From the IMG/VR virus record IMGVR_UViG_3300046387_000246, positions 1 through 64,000 of that record: DNA of 64,000 bases, one strand, 5' to 3'. The first letter of the stretch is position 1. Every line of letters starts with the position of its first letter. The notes under the pieces are model-generated. The model saw only the letters and a program-made list of their open reading frames with translations. It ran no database searches and was not told the DNA's origin. Both the position numbers and the translations under genes were made by a program. Shown one piece after another: positions 38,601 to 42,155 of the stretch. The DNA comes from a virus.

Positions 38601-40383
38601 TCACTCAACATTCATAACAAGATTTGAATATGCATCATTAGTTACTGACTTCGGTGTTGATGATACCTTTAAGGTTGGTGATACATTACAATTACAGAAC
38701 GCTGGACAATCTGTAGGACATACATTTATTGTTACTGAACACGATGCAGACAATAATTACGTATACCTTGCAAATGAAGAAGGTAGATACGTAGGTATTG
38801 GTGAAGATTTAACTGTAATCCAAGGTGATACTGCATATCAACTTGCTAAGATTCCACCTGGATCTAACTTCCCAAGCGTTACAACTTCTGCAATAACTAC
38901 AGTAAATATTTCAAACACAACTGCTTATGGAAAGATTGAAAAAATTGAACAAATCGGTCTACGTGCGATCATTCACCTTGGTGATACTTCTGGAACATTC
39001 GTTAAGAACGCTCAAATCATCGGTGATTATGGATTCAGAGGTGCTTGTTCAGTTGCTAAGACTTTACGTGGACGTGTTAGAAGGTACTTCAGAGGATTCG
39101 ATGGAGAAACTAAGAACTTCAAGTTAACACAAACAAACGGTACTGCATACTTCCCAGATCCAGCAGGTCATATGATGATCTTCGTGAACGGTATTCTACA
39201 ACCACCAGGCGGTAGTAACGCATTCACTGCATTCTCTGACAACATTCAATTCACTGAAGCACCTGCAATTAACTCTACCTTCCACGGTGTGTACGTAGGT
39301 AAGTTAAGACAGTTGGATGACATCTCATTCGACTTCGATTCATTACGTAACTCATTCAACTTGAAGTTAGGTGGAGTGTTCTACTCCTTGACACTAACTG
39401 AAGGTGTACAGTCAAATACAATTAGACCTGAAAACAACATCATCTGTCAGTTAAATGGTGTTATTCAGGAACCAGGCATCGGTTTTGAGATCGTTGGTTC
39501 ACGTATTATCTTCTCTGAAGTTCCTCGTGCTGGTTCAACATTCGTTGCATTCTCCTACATTGGTTCTGATGTTGACGTTATTGCTGCAACAGTCGTACCA
39601 CCAATCGAAGCTGGTGACAAACTAGCAATTGAAGGTGAAGAATTTGAAAGAACTGTTGCTCTGATTGAGTCTTCTAACTCACTAATTACCTTCGAATACA
39701 CTGGATCTGTTCGTGGACGTAACGCTTCTGCTCTTGCAACTATCGAGAAAGGACGTATCACTGAAGCGATACTTACAAACTCAGGTGATGGTTATACATC
39801 TCGTCCAAACGTTGATGTGATTTCCTCCTCTGGTTTCGGTGGTAAGATTAAAGCACTCGTTGGTCTCGCACGTATTGATGTTAAGAATGCGGGTCAAGGT
39901 TACTCACATCCATCGATTGAAGTTGCTACTACAGTCGCAGACGACTTCTTAGGACCTATAGGTGCTGGTGTTAACGGTGGTATCGATATTTACGATCCTA
40001 ATTACATTCCACCTGGCGAAACTGAGGCAGTTGGTGAAGCATTTATAACCATTGAATCACAACCTGTTAACACAACAGTTAACCAAGGTGATCCTGCATC
40101 ATTCACTGTGATCGCATCCACAACACCTGCTGGTGGCACTATTAACTATCAGTGGCAGAAGAAGGATTATGGTACTAACGCTTGGATAAATATATCAGGT
40201 GCTACATCACCTACCTTCAATGCTCCTGCAACTACACAGGCAGATGGTGGTGATGAATTCAGAGTCGGACTTACATCAGTCGGTGCAACTCCAACATTAT
40301 CTCAATCAGCAGTTCTAACGATTAACATCGGTGCAACTACAGTTGATAACTTCAGTCCAGATCAAATCTTTGATGACAACTAA
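14683..40383 (+). CDS. Giant mosaic virion structural protein, 8566 aa
   Basis: One uninterrupted frame. Approximate layout by residue: 1-290 N-terminal domain (QLQDQIPAFIKEDNDQF-like start after gp6, in the position of T4 gp7); 295-625 Gly-rich GxGY repeats; 650-735 helical part; 1130-1355 more GxGY repeats; 1428-1545 YHYH domain (AFDGNPIYGPYGY, LDQYNGRFCKTPEFPEG); 1840-2220 beta-propeller-like; 2245-2440 LamG-like; 2870-2970 cupredoxin-like fold lacking copper ligands; 3030-3255 GxGY repeats; 3920-4150 helical Cys-containing modules; 4350-4525 second LamG-like; 4570-5180 more helical modules; 5195-7380 about 20 YPR-centred repeats; 8130-8300 NGVxQ-type adhesin cassette; 8450-8555 Ig-like. 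The largest T4 protein, gp34, has 1289 residues. It is likely a baseplate- or fibre-associated surface protein; a gp7 identity is inferred from order and only for the N-terminus. ATG follows gp6 by 16 nt. Confidence 0.85.
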   Translation: MKAITISDRLQDQIPAFIKEDNDQFVNLLTQYYKSQEKSGRPYDVLSNILRYTDIGSGEFDPNFLSSTSAVLERVDPTQKTIIAENVNYFLENDGTIKIDEEVIYYDKITHSPDIVFTPGVDKAEFDRKIQEFEPISDQFDGSTTLFPLRLLGKPVTPQSSQHLLVIVNNEFKYPDVDYFLEGDKIRLVNPPETPTGLLTGAINTVRYLIGYTSIPVRSLDTITVANDAKEFELKLDGSSYTPLSTVSSIVVVNRVEKRPYEDFTIFENKLIFKEDIGENSVIAIRSIELIAPEFGGGASAVAQIEDEKLKSVIVKEGGSGYRLSFAPKISVASTKGTGFGATAEALVNGIKETQLLFAGQGYASNNPPVVIVDSPADPEGKTAQIRAVVDDSIEGVSQLIVDSSGSGYDRIPSIKFQNPGGATISNPTLTNGVIDPDSITVTDDGSGYTTAPLVYLDLPTGDNAIRANVVATIDAFGRVNGITVVSGGQGYTSVPRARIIDPVGAQILDVNVTAGRVTNIELLTGGAGYTDAPSVYIVDNRKDITGAPAGGTGATAVATIFNGEITDINITSFGNGYSETEPPQVFIAAPPAPEASCDVGFGEITGFTIHSAGSGYQPSAFVNCKRGVSSTSSFDQKGNQVYSTEASTIQSSHEIGGVIHNLDTLFAKELYRRYVNQYLPNAEIDYEKVNAPQIIKTISDFYASKGTKISTQYLFKMLFSENVDVSYPKDEVIKPSAASWNVDTVLRAELIEGDPIDLLDSQLIQYVDDVDNSVKGASALIENVIAINTGVGTVYELAISEETLQGSFTIPYKTTLVESLNTTESIITVDSTIGWPERNGTIRINDTEQVQYKEKTLNQFIECTRSKNGVVEDWDAGTVIHSDIFVYCNRGTNTEIKLRVLGIADAKSTVLTDTGSYYLPGDKLNVASLGSTATDQRITSWLYNVKKLINVTDIVPGGLNNQTATVTCSNKHGLLVGDTVTIYGANPTVFNGTFLVTSRISDFLFEYNIPAPADAAPQGNILLSVDLNKGKSTEEGISIAIRDFTTNVQNTFFDDTHSYIASSGIPNYQVGPFVGSALLPGNQRKLIRIPRVINTISKREQTSFGPIGAWVNGVSAWSYKSETKIKYGGVIDISITNVGQGYDAANPPVIEISGGNGTGAAASVVVNGALSEIEVTSGGTGYTSSPLVSIVGGNGFGATATAVITNGVVSKILVENPGQGYTSQPDVSISGGEGTGATATAEVRGPIQSVSIDNAGSSYTASPTIKLNSGEGAVAQSIIINGRIVSIAIIAAGRAYTTAPEIVINGDGYGAVARATIGTVGEDRGKVIGVTVVNRGIGYTTGNTTIRLEAVGEMATFTANVFEWTRNLQDELGQSFDTARGYVFAGYNTQYGGEYAHVSDPKQLRYVLGDNVFKNQSTQQLQELATGWLHSPILGWAFDGNPIYGPYGYIDATDQSSGVRRIRSSYKIKDVLIYDAATNPTPVRADGPLLSNYSAGSFIEDYEYTFQYGDLDQYNGRFCKTPEFPEGIYAYFVSIDASDAGNPIFPYICGSQLYSKADEWNYSQNAVQTNIPLGVVRFRDPYEDVDIDIDRQPNQDTDILVTEFGEELIFEIEDTNRDGVINNLEDSTPINIAEEPVLQLFDYYPKVSTRSEVDIDIETTTKFEDAQVDGFVVENPGISYKVNDKLYFDNTDTEGFGASAKVDSVKGLSISGYSSYMANDIPYGRITTPSEHELRIGDEVIVTSNPILDSTNKTYRVKVISGVEELTITQNGVGYSSELPPTYELITDTGQDFQLSLVRTDAGGVSQANIINSGSGYSASNPPQIRVSHPQRYKKATYFLSFIKEATGILSVNDVRVADDRTIYVVGQRDITGGDTCGVLAKFNSDGRLLWQRTLVPTVPNANPKSLKWNSLYVENSNPHNIYVIGETVPNITNLTHNPDVIVAKYTSGFDNANNPDGILQWQRDIAGISGATRRDYATSIALDQDGRVMIGGYTDSNSLYADDMWVALLDIDGSIMEKRKIASSAVSERLHQLKWKSTDRFLFVGINEPDNTSDIIIGETVYDSATIELAWSKKITNASYKFKNPTFTIDEYGSVYVTATAVNTDGKNYGVLYVKFDNDVYTSTIHQKIFVPSGTYQSCENGGVKFDIFGNVDVSCSVQEDFNAAKSVTLKVGWNTGTAINSTVLSETSGIGFKPVAVSNDNSGDTIVVGNKVESDQLAIFNWDTADNLFDETYNDTLKTGTNKQWYATGNAVIDDTKKFAGASSIKLDAANSLALQYGSDVATSWTMEGFWALGSTQYAAANTKPIFYTSTDNAGNVVKFGLDADQSSPNYGKSFIDISGTTTFSAASVYFAVLNNEVFIHVAAVKERVGVGDYKYRFFINGIETQVLTSTTIDVNLKDASVGPDGTPGSVNNWIGWIDNIVISPTAKYVEAFTPPDTPILGSNSISKGFLYKVDKDKTQLGSFTLNDVESGHQITLASTSAYTFNTQAVTLNPWTIGPAGIQILDYGDVVAQHVPGVFTVTSTDQSYANKTSTIPTPGGKKLLLTTTVVPKYYFKDATYTQIDLVKTISFNQPATFTKGATLQQYSVIGGSDVISAYGQIVEVGASSVKIGKIIGTFDNTKLLKSTANDINELERNFTEEKTETQWATNFNYTVGDVVYNDKKLYTAQTTGVSSTIAPVHTTGVVSDGAINWAYTSASGIYVVDLANTSYNGSTLATFASWKAFSASDYTIKIEEIYDDSNFIKGDTIDADAVNLQFAVDATGKIATFTGLLGVKKISLIAKLNKDVIPSGSLTNTDLVYCSAASRHNFELNDIIFTENFGTNDYNGSFFVEEIFNSRDFSFRLRSTAVQDPTFAGTGSSVANVNIYAKHPKFLFVRGHQYIFDLDDASNLGYYLSFSKDNQYKLEYPFINIVREGTPGFTDDDSPTPLVKFIINEDVTNISYYFDPSRTGANSPVGEGSFIDVITSPYQGTFRVTGTSNGGKTFDFRLLNEPEKTTGAVGNDEFGLPRSTYSTTSIKAIGPISAIKLVNPGGFYQKLPIVTDIASNREIEKVRVTNGGTEYVNGVYYNVPISGDGEGAMCNITVTDDGDFTGVITDVTLTSAGKGYKTATIDVDAIPGILGPLLAGSGAVLDVVIPDEGSGASVFLQGKSIGKIKKLKNNEFGFGYSHDYTLKPEITFPVNLQLFNTALLAQIKITDPGSGYTSTPAVVIEGGGGSGASAEAIVKNNRLSEIIIKDPGAGYSSEPTVTLKSEFNYVVNVDLGYLQFNFPHGITNGAEVTLRAEDLGSTVGILPKPSSAGLVSLSSSQTYYAIAGQANGLESDQLRISLTQLDAESGSYITFLTQGEGRQILLTEVFGGQATAIVETSRFLAGELVYQGTSLQLASATGYVSTNEGWQIGPRILKLENYDGVWNPGERVTGEVSRASGLIDNLSIARGTLEIASLTNTPGQFIDDVGKPSEIVQKIQDSYFYQNFSYVIKSQTPINQWRKPVLETNHPVGFNLFGELSITGGKDISGRKVVSDLIKEVNINSFTNINKITSFANAQPIYTQFNNTEVLFRQKRLTNSEEILTSIVKKLDDISEDFDGIRTQFPLNVEGGSITAADNQMFVLINGVAQSPSVAFSTSGPSVVFTEAPKAPSRIKFRKVTLAQKIITRLTFSSIGGIFPLLGNTVRGIVSEATATVIDSGTNYIDVIDGEGTFQINENVLNSATGFNSVLSDVSPQTSKTIYEQGERITNLQGKFAVIEENNLDDGTVTNLLVVSRTSGTAEFETGEFDLGFNDIIYSARSKIAATIQSIAPYQDEVSNQIIDTVDLSPSSSFFGLVFQRVPSITFPNVILDNISETVINPTELYTETVNNQDFLDFENVRNQEVRLYNQSGTAFVAGDKLRLKKLYFGNSSLRRGHDVRTFNAAEALTRNARFIAEESVGAMLAFYPSFSIQTGRNADCEDDIVDALTMMAWQLEFDGNSEVFDIANTYVQGGGVYHVDGEVPQTVYAMEQARDLAIKCINMVTINTVHTSLQQWKDLTVTGEYSVTDNSHGDARTMILANKWYIAHEALYYAKQQNPGYTVSGGDEHCLSDIVDVLEALGYNTAHGGNDFVYEATDRILHYGVTSGDRDTIVNAMTKARDMAIAVMRNTAVAKQDTSHGWTQFTDATLTASLESPLCATVEATITTLMNLLINALGTTASPGTRAAFLAGQTRTEPSTALLSVPDANACVNQTSAITNYFRIITDTLQDPTGADKVTYPWSTSNLQRVAPPYSFVDTENLKSIKHAYKDKSSGGFFVFGETVTGITSGNTAEIIGSNAGNKWIYTKNPTGAFTAGEYITNSLLTNTNVVVDNLDYAVGTGSLEFNGSAYLTYPATENVAFGDGAGAAGDFTIELWVKVTAVNTNQVLIDFRTAAGSTTEAYLIIVNNTVRWNTGNVDRITSSASLQANTWTHIAVTRNSGLTRLFVGGSKEGVDYTDATNYGNMPVKIGANVAGSLPMTGHIENLMIKKGIAEYSSSFTPSATYDSGDLRLTFGFDGEAPIPLIKGEIYATFQQTITSQCSADGVELWRDEIMTEEIDLARDTYRDCADIIEKNKYWIAEEAIGRMKAKYPDFIIPGDTGISDQGTKTCLRDTYEYIIPAIVADLKYGGNYNTIVAGRGYLANQQGQLAHVNGELLQSIYAWREVGKLCNTVITANADDLTGVYTTRIRVPNYFASPASSTITTYISDIMDDLLDVLGPTGHRYRDGADLLYFNRKAIAEETVMWLEEKYNIMIGFNTADKLTIPGGSVGTNKCIRDLRDHIIPAISGDLLTGGNANIQGIIDSYLSSSDNISYVETELLPMLDAIGYTKWLMEKALQNCLVGRSENVANITGMTPLTIDDLFQLQYTDIPVFRKEVSADDNFAEQPLDPQIYAGSQRALDAADLINTNKRAIAEEAVDLTIKTEAFKHYGFRVPGGKVNCEDDIVDILEGVVHDLRFNSNSKTYDAALLYLDSENGLKHVKDQPAETLFAMKMARDMTVLAIQNRLGFKPYATYAPAGGGATGGEGFAGGGAIVEPRDTYYENASGNKAYNAADEIRNNLRFIATTAVGRAVQQYPSLAFGGYGYQSCVDDCVDILESLVFNLSHGGNNKMWYATEFYITDANAIQHVNNQAAEVKYVFEQARDLAIAVMRQQLITTNGYTEGDAIYDLDITIDQASGTAKHTPSNATYNPNTGDLVLTITGSHSITTSDTLRIDTNSLVFTCDQDDHQTLHPYPRATDPAALAILPITAVSGQDITVNVGITQRINFDAKDSTYDPETGLLTLDIGSHNLRIGQSLKILQDELLFRCSQDNYRTIHKYPRITDPVVDKAIDIEAVGTTFHTATFASWRPDSAFLSITIPNHGFKNGDRVRISNHSMTFTCSMDQHYSKKTYPRLSDAASGLFLPISNVTRNNFDVNIGKSPIKYFTPSQANYNPTTGALELILGNHGLTAGTHIKIADNSLTFTCDEDDNATYHTYPRTQTVQVTPTDASYNPVNGHLTVTVANHDFKVGEFVKVAENGIVMTCDMDGNASEHPYPRKKDPAYDSWMEIAAISTNTFTFKVGESPQISFTPTDAVYTPTTGDMKLTIGTHNLQAGTALKIEESGIVFSCAQDNHATEHPYPRSTILTAPNISNAMYDPAAGLLTVTTAAVHGFTDGDKVKFADNAITFTCSMDSNATNHPYPRSTDPASGKWLEVDVTSTTEFTCNVGRTPSVVFDPSMVVYDPSTGIMVMTIGAHDLTVGTSVRIANNSITFKCAQDNYATDHSYPRSTDPFYDTSCPITAVTDTTISVQVLSTVPSTNVTAHTWQPPAKLTPTNATYNPSTGVMEVTVANHGLMNGEHIRIDENAFTFTCNQDSNATNHAYPRSTDPAYHQFLPVSNVTQNTFQVTVLAVTPSTNTTTHAFVSAVSDSITRGVVRSGGIYTHAFVSAVAGSLSYKKDQAFDSSVTIKHEGTPLTPTGASYSGTTGICQITSNNHGLIDGDYVKLRDGALTFTCAEDSNATNHPYPRHTDLASNKWLKVTNVTQNTFDIQVLFSIPSTNQTAHLFVSGLTDGIVKKDDTITVNVGATTAGNYEHKFLYAEPAAIKTGGNYNHVFKSALPYSITKSKDPSYSNVLTIDGATSTSITVNVLPAVPSTNETSHTFISASNNAITTGGQYVHKFIEAQPDGIELESGSITVNVGTTPAVFYSVADAIYDGETGDMELMVGAHELLEGTSIKIHDNALTFTCDMDDHASEHVYPRLTDPAANTALVMKEAGSTSHTVTDASYNTITGDMTCTLNGHGLKTSRTLSPTFAKFDPTTGDMEIYSVNHGITDGESVKLADGAVTFRCAKDQFSSTHPYPRSSDPASDQFLVVKHASQNRFTVNVGTGETGGAISDQSEHRFQASVPNSITVAPNMVKFDQDAITFTCTKDSNATNHAYPRADDPVAGHWIPIKAVTTNTFTVNVGVSTAAGNYPHTFVSATTGGMKLQTGWVKVNVGSTPSTGFDPATASFNAITGIMTLGLGNHYFNRFDNIRVQPESLIFTCGLDNNATNHPYPRSTLIESTPSDVDYNPSTGYLTITQNNHGFSNGDFVRFKENAFTFTCDMNGNADNHSYPRTTDPVYDKWVTVESVQANTFNVFVGKTPTTGFEPYAVDYNPSTGLMKMTIGEHKFTTSQSIRIAAMSLNFRCDQDGQATDHLYPRSTDPLYQTSVPISAVDDTSITIQTLASAPSTNITTHVWQPQVGITPTGIDYDPVTGMMTVTCSNHGYNEGDMVKFAENGITFTCDKDSHVSDHPYPRKTDPAWDKWLPIETVTGTTFRVKVLDNVPSTNISTHTFKSAVANCITRATVRGGGVYNHTTVSIASNSMEHKRDPFYQRGINIDQVEETTHTVTNASYSPSSGVMRLTIPNHNFTASTSHTVTDALYTPADSMLRLTIAGHGFKEGDRIRIADNSITFTCDQDSNTTNHSYPRSTDPGSGAWLVATKVSTNHFHVNVGNFFGRGPISNQTTHSFVSATANGVEKANDKIKMAENSVTFTCAKDDNETLHPYPRQNDPAYNEYLPISDVTTHEFDVFVGRANLDQTVHQFYSATDNGVTHPTGNITINVGISSNTTTHNYVTTTTTYDITGATYSPTTGVMTLTIPNHKMYVGEYIYLADGAVTFSQGALPNSNDEVSGRMIRVQGVISDNRILIVYGTNSNTASWSYQSATAGAVTKPKILGGGVYNHKYVSSTGMAVRGGGHYTHQFEGPAKTTVTDAAYNPTSGVMTVTVPNHGWETGDGVIIDDDSIVFTCTQDSGATEHPYPRSKDPVSRQILTISNVTTNTFDVQVLATTPSTNTTTHTFVRATKHGIRRAAIHTGGAYNHIFVSSTNDSLTSYVGGGAARCQNEASAITTLMNIPINLFGSGSANPNTYISGITRTLPKEWPLTGERAIQRDISITYDSGSGDCATEASTISTLFGYLINVIDTASKGNGNYFTNQSITRNAPAQTNTLLAGGGICYNVVSAMSTLADLLEDTLGQAPEMYRQTARLLLLNDTYVRRESYYKTVQTYAGYNGDEDFGDSVRKAFIYDLLTDGNIATIDLVNSWFDAEGNFIAYPGIFRTQLIFHADAVKEMCVKIIKQKADNPGGYNQEIPYENKEYRPTETAEHKLHQLYHIIDVALNRSTFPSIYLKFNFDVGAQVNQNGSLDAPDGHNFEAYDRVTYTVLGTAIEELDRTTYIIHPDTSENLIWLAEEIDGEKLTVLSPGTPGQTHQLSVSDETGINRVPTTYGTRNVPTPITGGINTADIFFGETSGAYGEVIRIQDNLADILYAVKWMPLTRTSDPETFVNGEEVVKTGATGNKGTILATDNATYVKIIITGGNIQSGDAIEGSTSGATGNIGSDIHDRLLINIKQGDFIATDILYAKNATSKAEALIVRNNDGALLDNQSGRVTFDIESVKGQFNSGDVIYGSVTDQIIEIEGFNILPGFGEYIHSTFITRFEYASLVTDFGVDDTFKVGDTLQLQNAGQSVGHTFIVTEHDADNNYVYLANEEGRYVGIGEDLTVIQGDTAYQLAKIPPGSNFPSVTTSAITTVNISNTTAYGKIEKIEQIGLRAIIHLGDTSGTFVKNAQIIGDYGFRGACSVAKTLRGRVRRYFRGFDGETKNFKLTQTNGTAYFPDPAGHMMIFVNGILQPPGGSNAFTAFSDNIQFTEAPAINSTFHGVYVGKLRQLDDISFDFDSLRNSFNLKLGGVFYSLTLTEGVQSNTIRPENNIICQLNGVIQEPGIGFEIVGSRIIFSEVPRAGSTFVAFSYIGSDVDVIAATVVPPIEAGDKLAIEGEEFERTVALIESSNSLITFEYTGSVRGRNASALATIEKGRITEAILTNSGDGYTSRPNVDVISSSGFGGKIKALVGLARIDVKNAGQGYSHPSIEVATTVADDFLGPIGAGVNGGIDIYDPNYIPPGETEAVGEAFITIESQPVNTTVNQGDPASFTVIASTTPAGGTINYQWQKKDYGTNAWINISGATSPTFNAPATTQADGGDEFRVGLTSVGATPTLSQSAVLTINIGATTVDNFSPDQIFDDN
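26430..30220 (+). repeat. Helical Cys-containing repeat modules interrupted by a LamG-like domain
   Basis: Within the giant ORF. Modules at about 26437-26730, 26836-27120, 28434-28750, 28910-29250, 29440-29740 and 29890-30190; a degenerate seventh at about 37280-37550. Each begins '(N/D)xxxIAxEAV', has a Cys before a (D/E)D(I/C)VD helix, a 'GGN' or 'NSN' turn, 'HV.....ETVYAM.QARDLA' and a final helix. A LamG-like domain (about 27735-28260) sits between copies 2 and 3. Confidence 0.75.
30270..36820 (+). repeat. In-protein repeat array (YPR/TDP modules)
   Basis: Within the giant ORF, residues about 5195-7380. I count 20 copies of a motif around H-x-YPR-x-(S/T)DP preceded by FTC-x-(Q/M)D-x-(N/H)-A-T. 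Each full unit is roughly 75-130 residues: 'Y(N/D)P(S/T)TG.m.lti.nHgl..g' then 'd.r...n.itFTC..D.nat.HpYPRstDP', then 'w l.i..v...tF.v.VG'. Repeats differ by single substitutions and insertions. DNA repeats are also conserved (for example CATATCCAAGATCAACTGA), making slippage or recombination likely. Confidence 0.8.
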
Positions 40384-42128
40384 TGGCAGCTCAAGGTTCC
40401 TATAATGCAGCAACAGATGTACTAACAGTAACTGGCGATGGAATGCCACATCCAGTTGCTAAGGGTACGTTCCCTAATGCAAACAATCTAAATGAAGTAT
40501 CTGCGTATACTTTCAGTCACGCTTTTACGTATAGAGGTGGAGATAACACAACTGCTGGTGGTTCTATACCACTAGGTATTGTTGGAATTTCTGCCAACGG
40601 TGTTGCTTTGTTTAATCCCTCTGCTGGTAGTCTTGGAACTCCTCCATCTGGATTTAATTGGGTTGCTTCTGATGTCTTTGGTATGTACAATCCTGGTGAT
40701 GATGCTGCTGGTGGTAGACCTAACGCTAATGATCAATACCATTATATTGATGGTGATTTTCTAAGTTCTTGGAAAGTTAATCAAGTGATGGGTTCTTACA
40801 ATGATTATTATGGATTAAGTCAGTATCAAGGTGATAATATGCGTCACCCTGATGGACATTCTAAAATTTTAGGATTGGCATTTGACGGTTATCCTGTCTA
40901 CGGTCCTTATGGATATGATTCAGCACAAGATAACACATCTCCTGTTAAAATTATGGAGACAGGTTATCAAATTAGAGAAAGTATTGCTACTAATAGACCT
41001 GCATATGGTAATACAGCAGCAAATCCTCCTAAAGGTTCTCTTGTAGAGGACTATGAATATAACGTTAGTAAATCTGGGAGACATTTAGATGTATACAATG
41101 GTCGCTATTGCCATACTCCTGAGTATCCAAACGGTACTTTTGCTTATTTCGTCACCATATGGAACGACGAAACGGAAACAAAAACACATACGGTAACTGT
41201 TACAAGTGAATCTGATGGTAACAAATATCGTCTTGATGGTGTTCTTTATCCCAACTTAACATTTATTCAAGGAAGTACATATAAGTTTATACAGGATGAC
41301 TCTAGTAATCTTACACATCCTATTAGATTTTCAACAACACAACACGGTATTCACGGTGGTGGAGTTGAGTATACCAGTGGCGTAACTCACGTTGGTACAC
41401 CAGGTCAACCTGGTGCATATACAGAGTTTGTTGTGCCATCAGATGCACCAAACTTATACTACTATTGCCACAACCATAATGGTATGGCTGGTACTGGTGG
41501 TGCTATTACAGTATTGCCTAATCGCTACTTGACACCTAAGTTTCCGTATATATTAGGACTTTCTTCTAAAGAGACACTAAATATACCAGCAAACCAAGGT
41601 ATTGGTCAGGCAGCAGCAGGTGGTGGAGATGCTGGTGGAGGAACTCCATCCCAACCTCCTAATATTATAATTACTAATCAACCTACTAATGCAACTATTG
41701 CTGCTGGAGGATCACAATCCTTTAGTTTGATTGCTGTAATTGAACCTGAAGATGGTACTAAAGGGTACCAGTGGCAAGTTTCAACTGACGGTGGATTTGC
41801 TTGGTCTAATATATCTGGTGCAAATACATCATCATATACATTGACAGCAGCAGCCTTTATGACTGGTTACAGATACCGATGTGTCGTGACAGGTCCTATA
41901 GGTGAATCACAACAAGCACAAAACTCACCCCTTGCATCAAACCTTGTAATCCTTACTGTGACTGGTGGTACCAGTCAAACCGATACGTCCAATGTTTTGA
42001 AGTGGGACAGTAGTATTGGTAAATTCGATATGACTTCGATACCTTTTGATAGGGATAATAATAATCCCGACTTGGCGAGATCTGACGTACGTTTTGATCA
42101 AACCAATTTTGAATTCGACCTCACATAA
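40383..42128 (+). CDS. YHYH, cupredoxin and Ig-like virion protein, 581 aa
   Basis: Starts in a 1-nt TAATG overlap with the giant gene. Residues about 150-260 hold a YHYH domain (LAFDGYPVYGPYGYDS, YNGRYCHTPEYPNG). Residues about 270-385 form a cupredoxin-like domain with a complete type-1 copper ligand set: H312 (LTHPIRFS), C362, H365 and M368 in YYCHNHNGMAG, i.e. C-x2-H-x2-M as in amicyanin. A Gly-rich linker (QAAAGGGDAGGGTPSQPP) and an Ig-like domain (NQPTNATIAAGGSQSF, YQWQVSTDGGFAWSNISGA) follow, then a short tail. All three domain types also occur in the giant protein, so this looks like its short sister. Copper binding is inferred from the ligand pattern; no assembly factor is seen. Confidence 0.75.
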   Translation: MAAQGSYNAATDVLTVTGDGMPHPVAKGTFPNANNLNEVSAYTFSHAFTYRGGDNTTAGGSIPLGIVGISANGVALFNPSAGSLGTPPSGFNWVASDVFGMYNPGDDAAGGRPNANDQYHYIDGDFLSSWKVNQVMGSYNDYYGLSQYQGDNMRHPDGHSKILGLAFDGYPVYGPYGYDSAQDNTSPVKIMETGYQIRESIATNRPAYGNTAANPPKGSLVEDYEYNVSKSGRHLDVYNGRYCHTPEYPNGTFAYFVTIWNDETETKTHTVTVTSESDGNKYRLDGVLYPNLTFIQGSTYKFIQDDSSNLTHPIRFSTTQHGIHGGGVEYTSGVTHVGTPGQPGAYTEFVVPSDAPNLYYYCHNHNGMAGTGGAITVLPNRYLTPKFPYILGLSSKETLNIPANQGIGQAAAGGGDAGGGTPSQPPNIIITNQPTNATIAAGGSQSFSLIAVIEPEDGTKGYQWQVSTDGGFAWSNISGANTSSYTLTAAAFMTGYRYRCVVTGPIGESQQAQNSPLASNLVILTVTGGTSQTDTSNVLKWDSSIGKFDMTSIPFDRDNNNPDLARSDVRFDQTNFEFDLT

Positions 42129-42131
42129 ATA
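42125..42131 (+). promoter_or_regulatory. T4-type late promoter motif ATAAATA
   Basis: CATAAATA at 42124-42131, 24 nt upstream of the 554-residue fibre gene. It matches the T4-like (N)ATAAATA late promoter and overlaps the stop (TAA 42126-42128) of the preceding gene. Confidence 0.6.
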
Positions 42132-42155
42132 AAACTGTAGAAAAACCCCACTACT

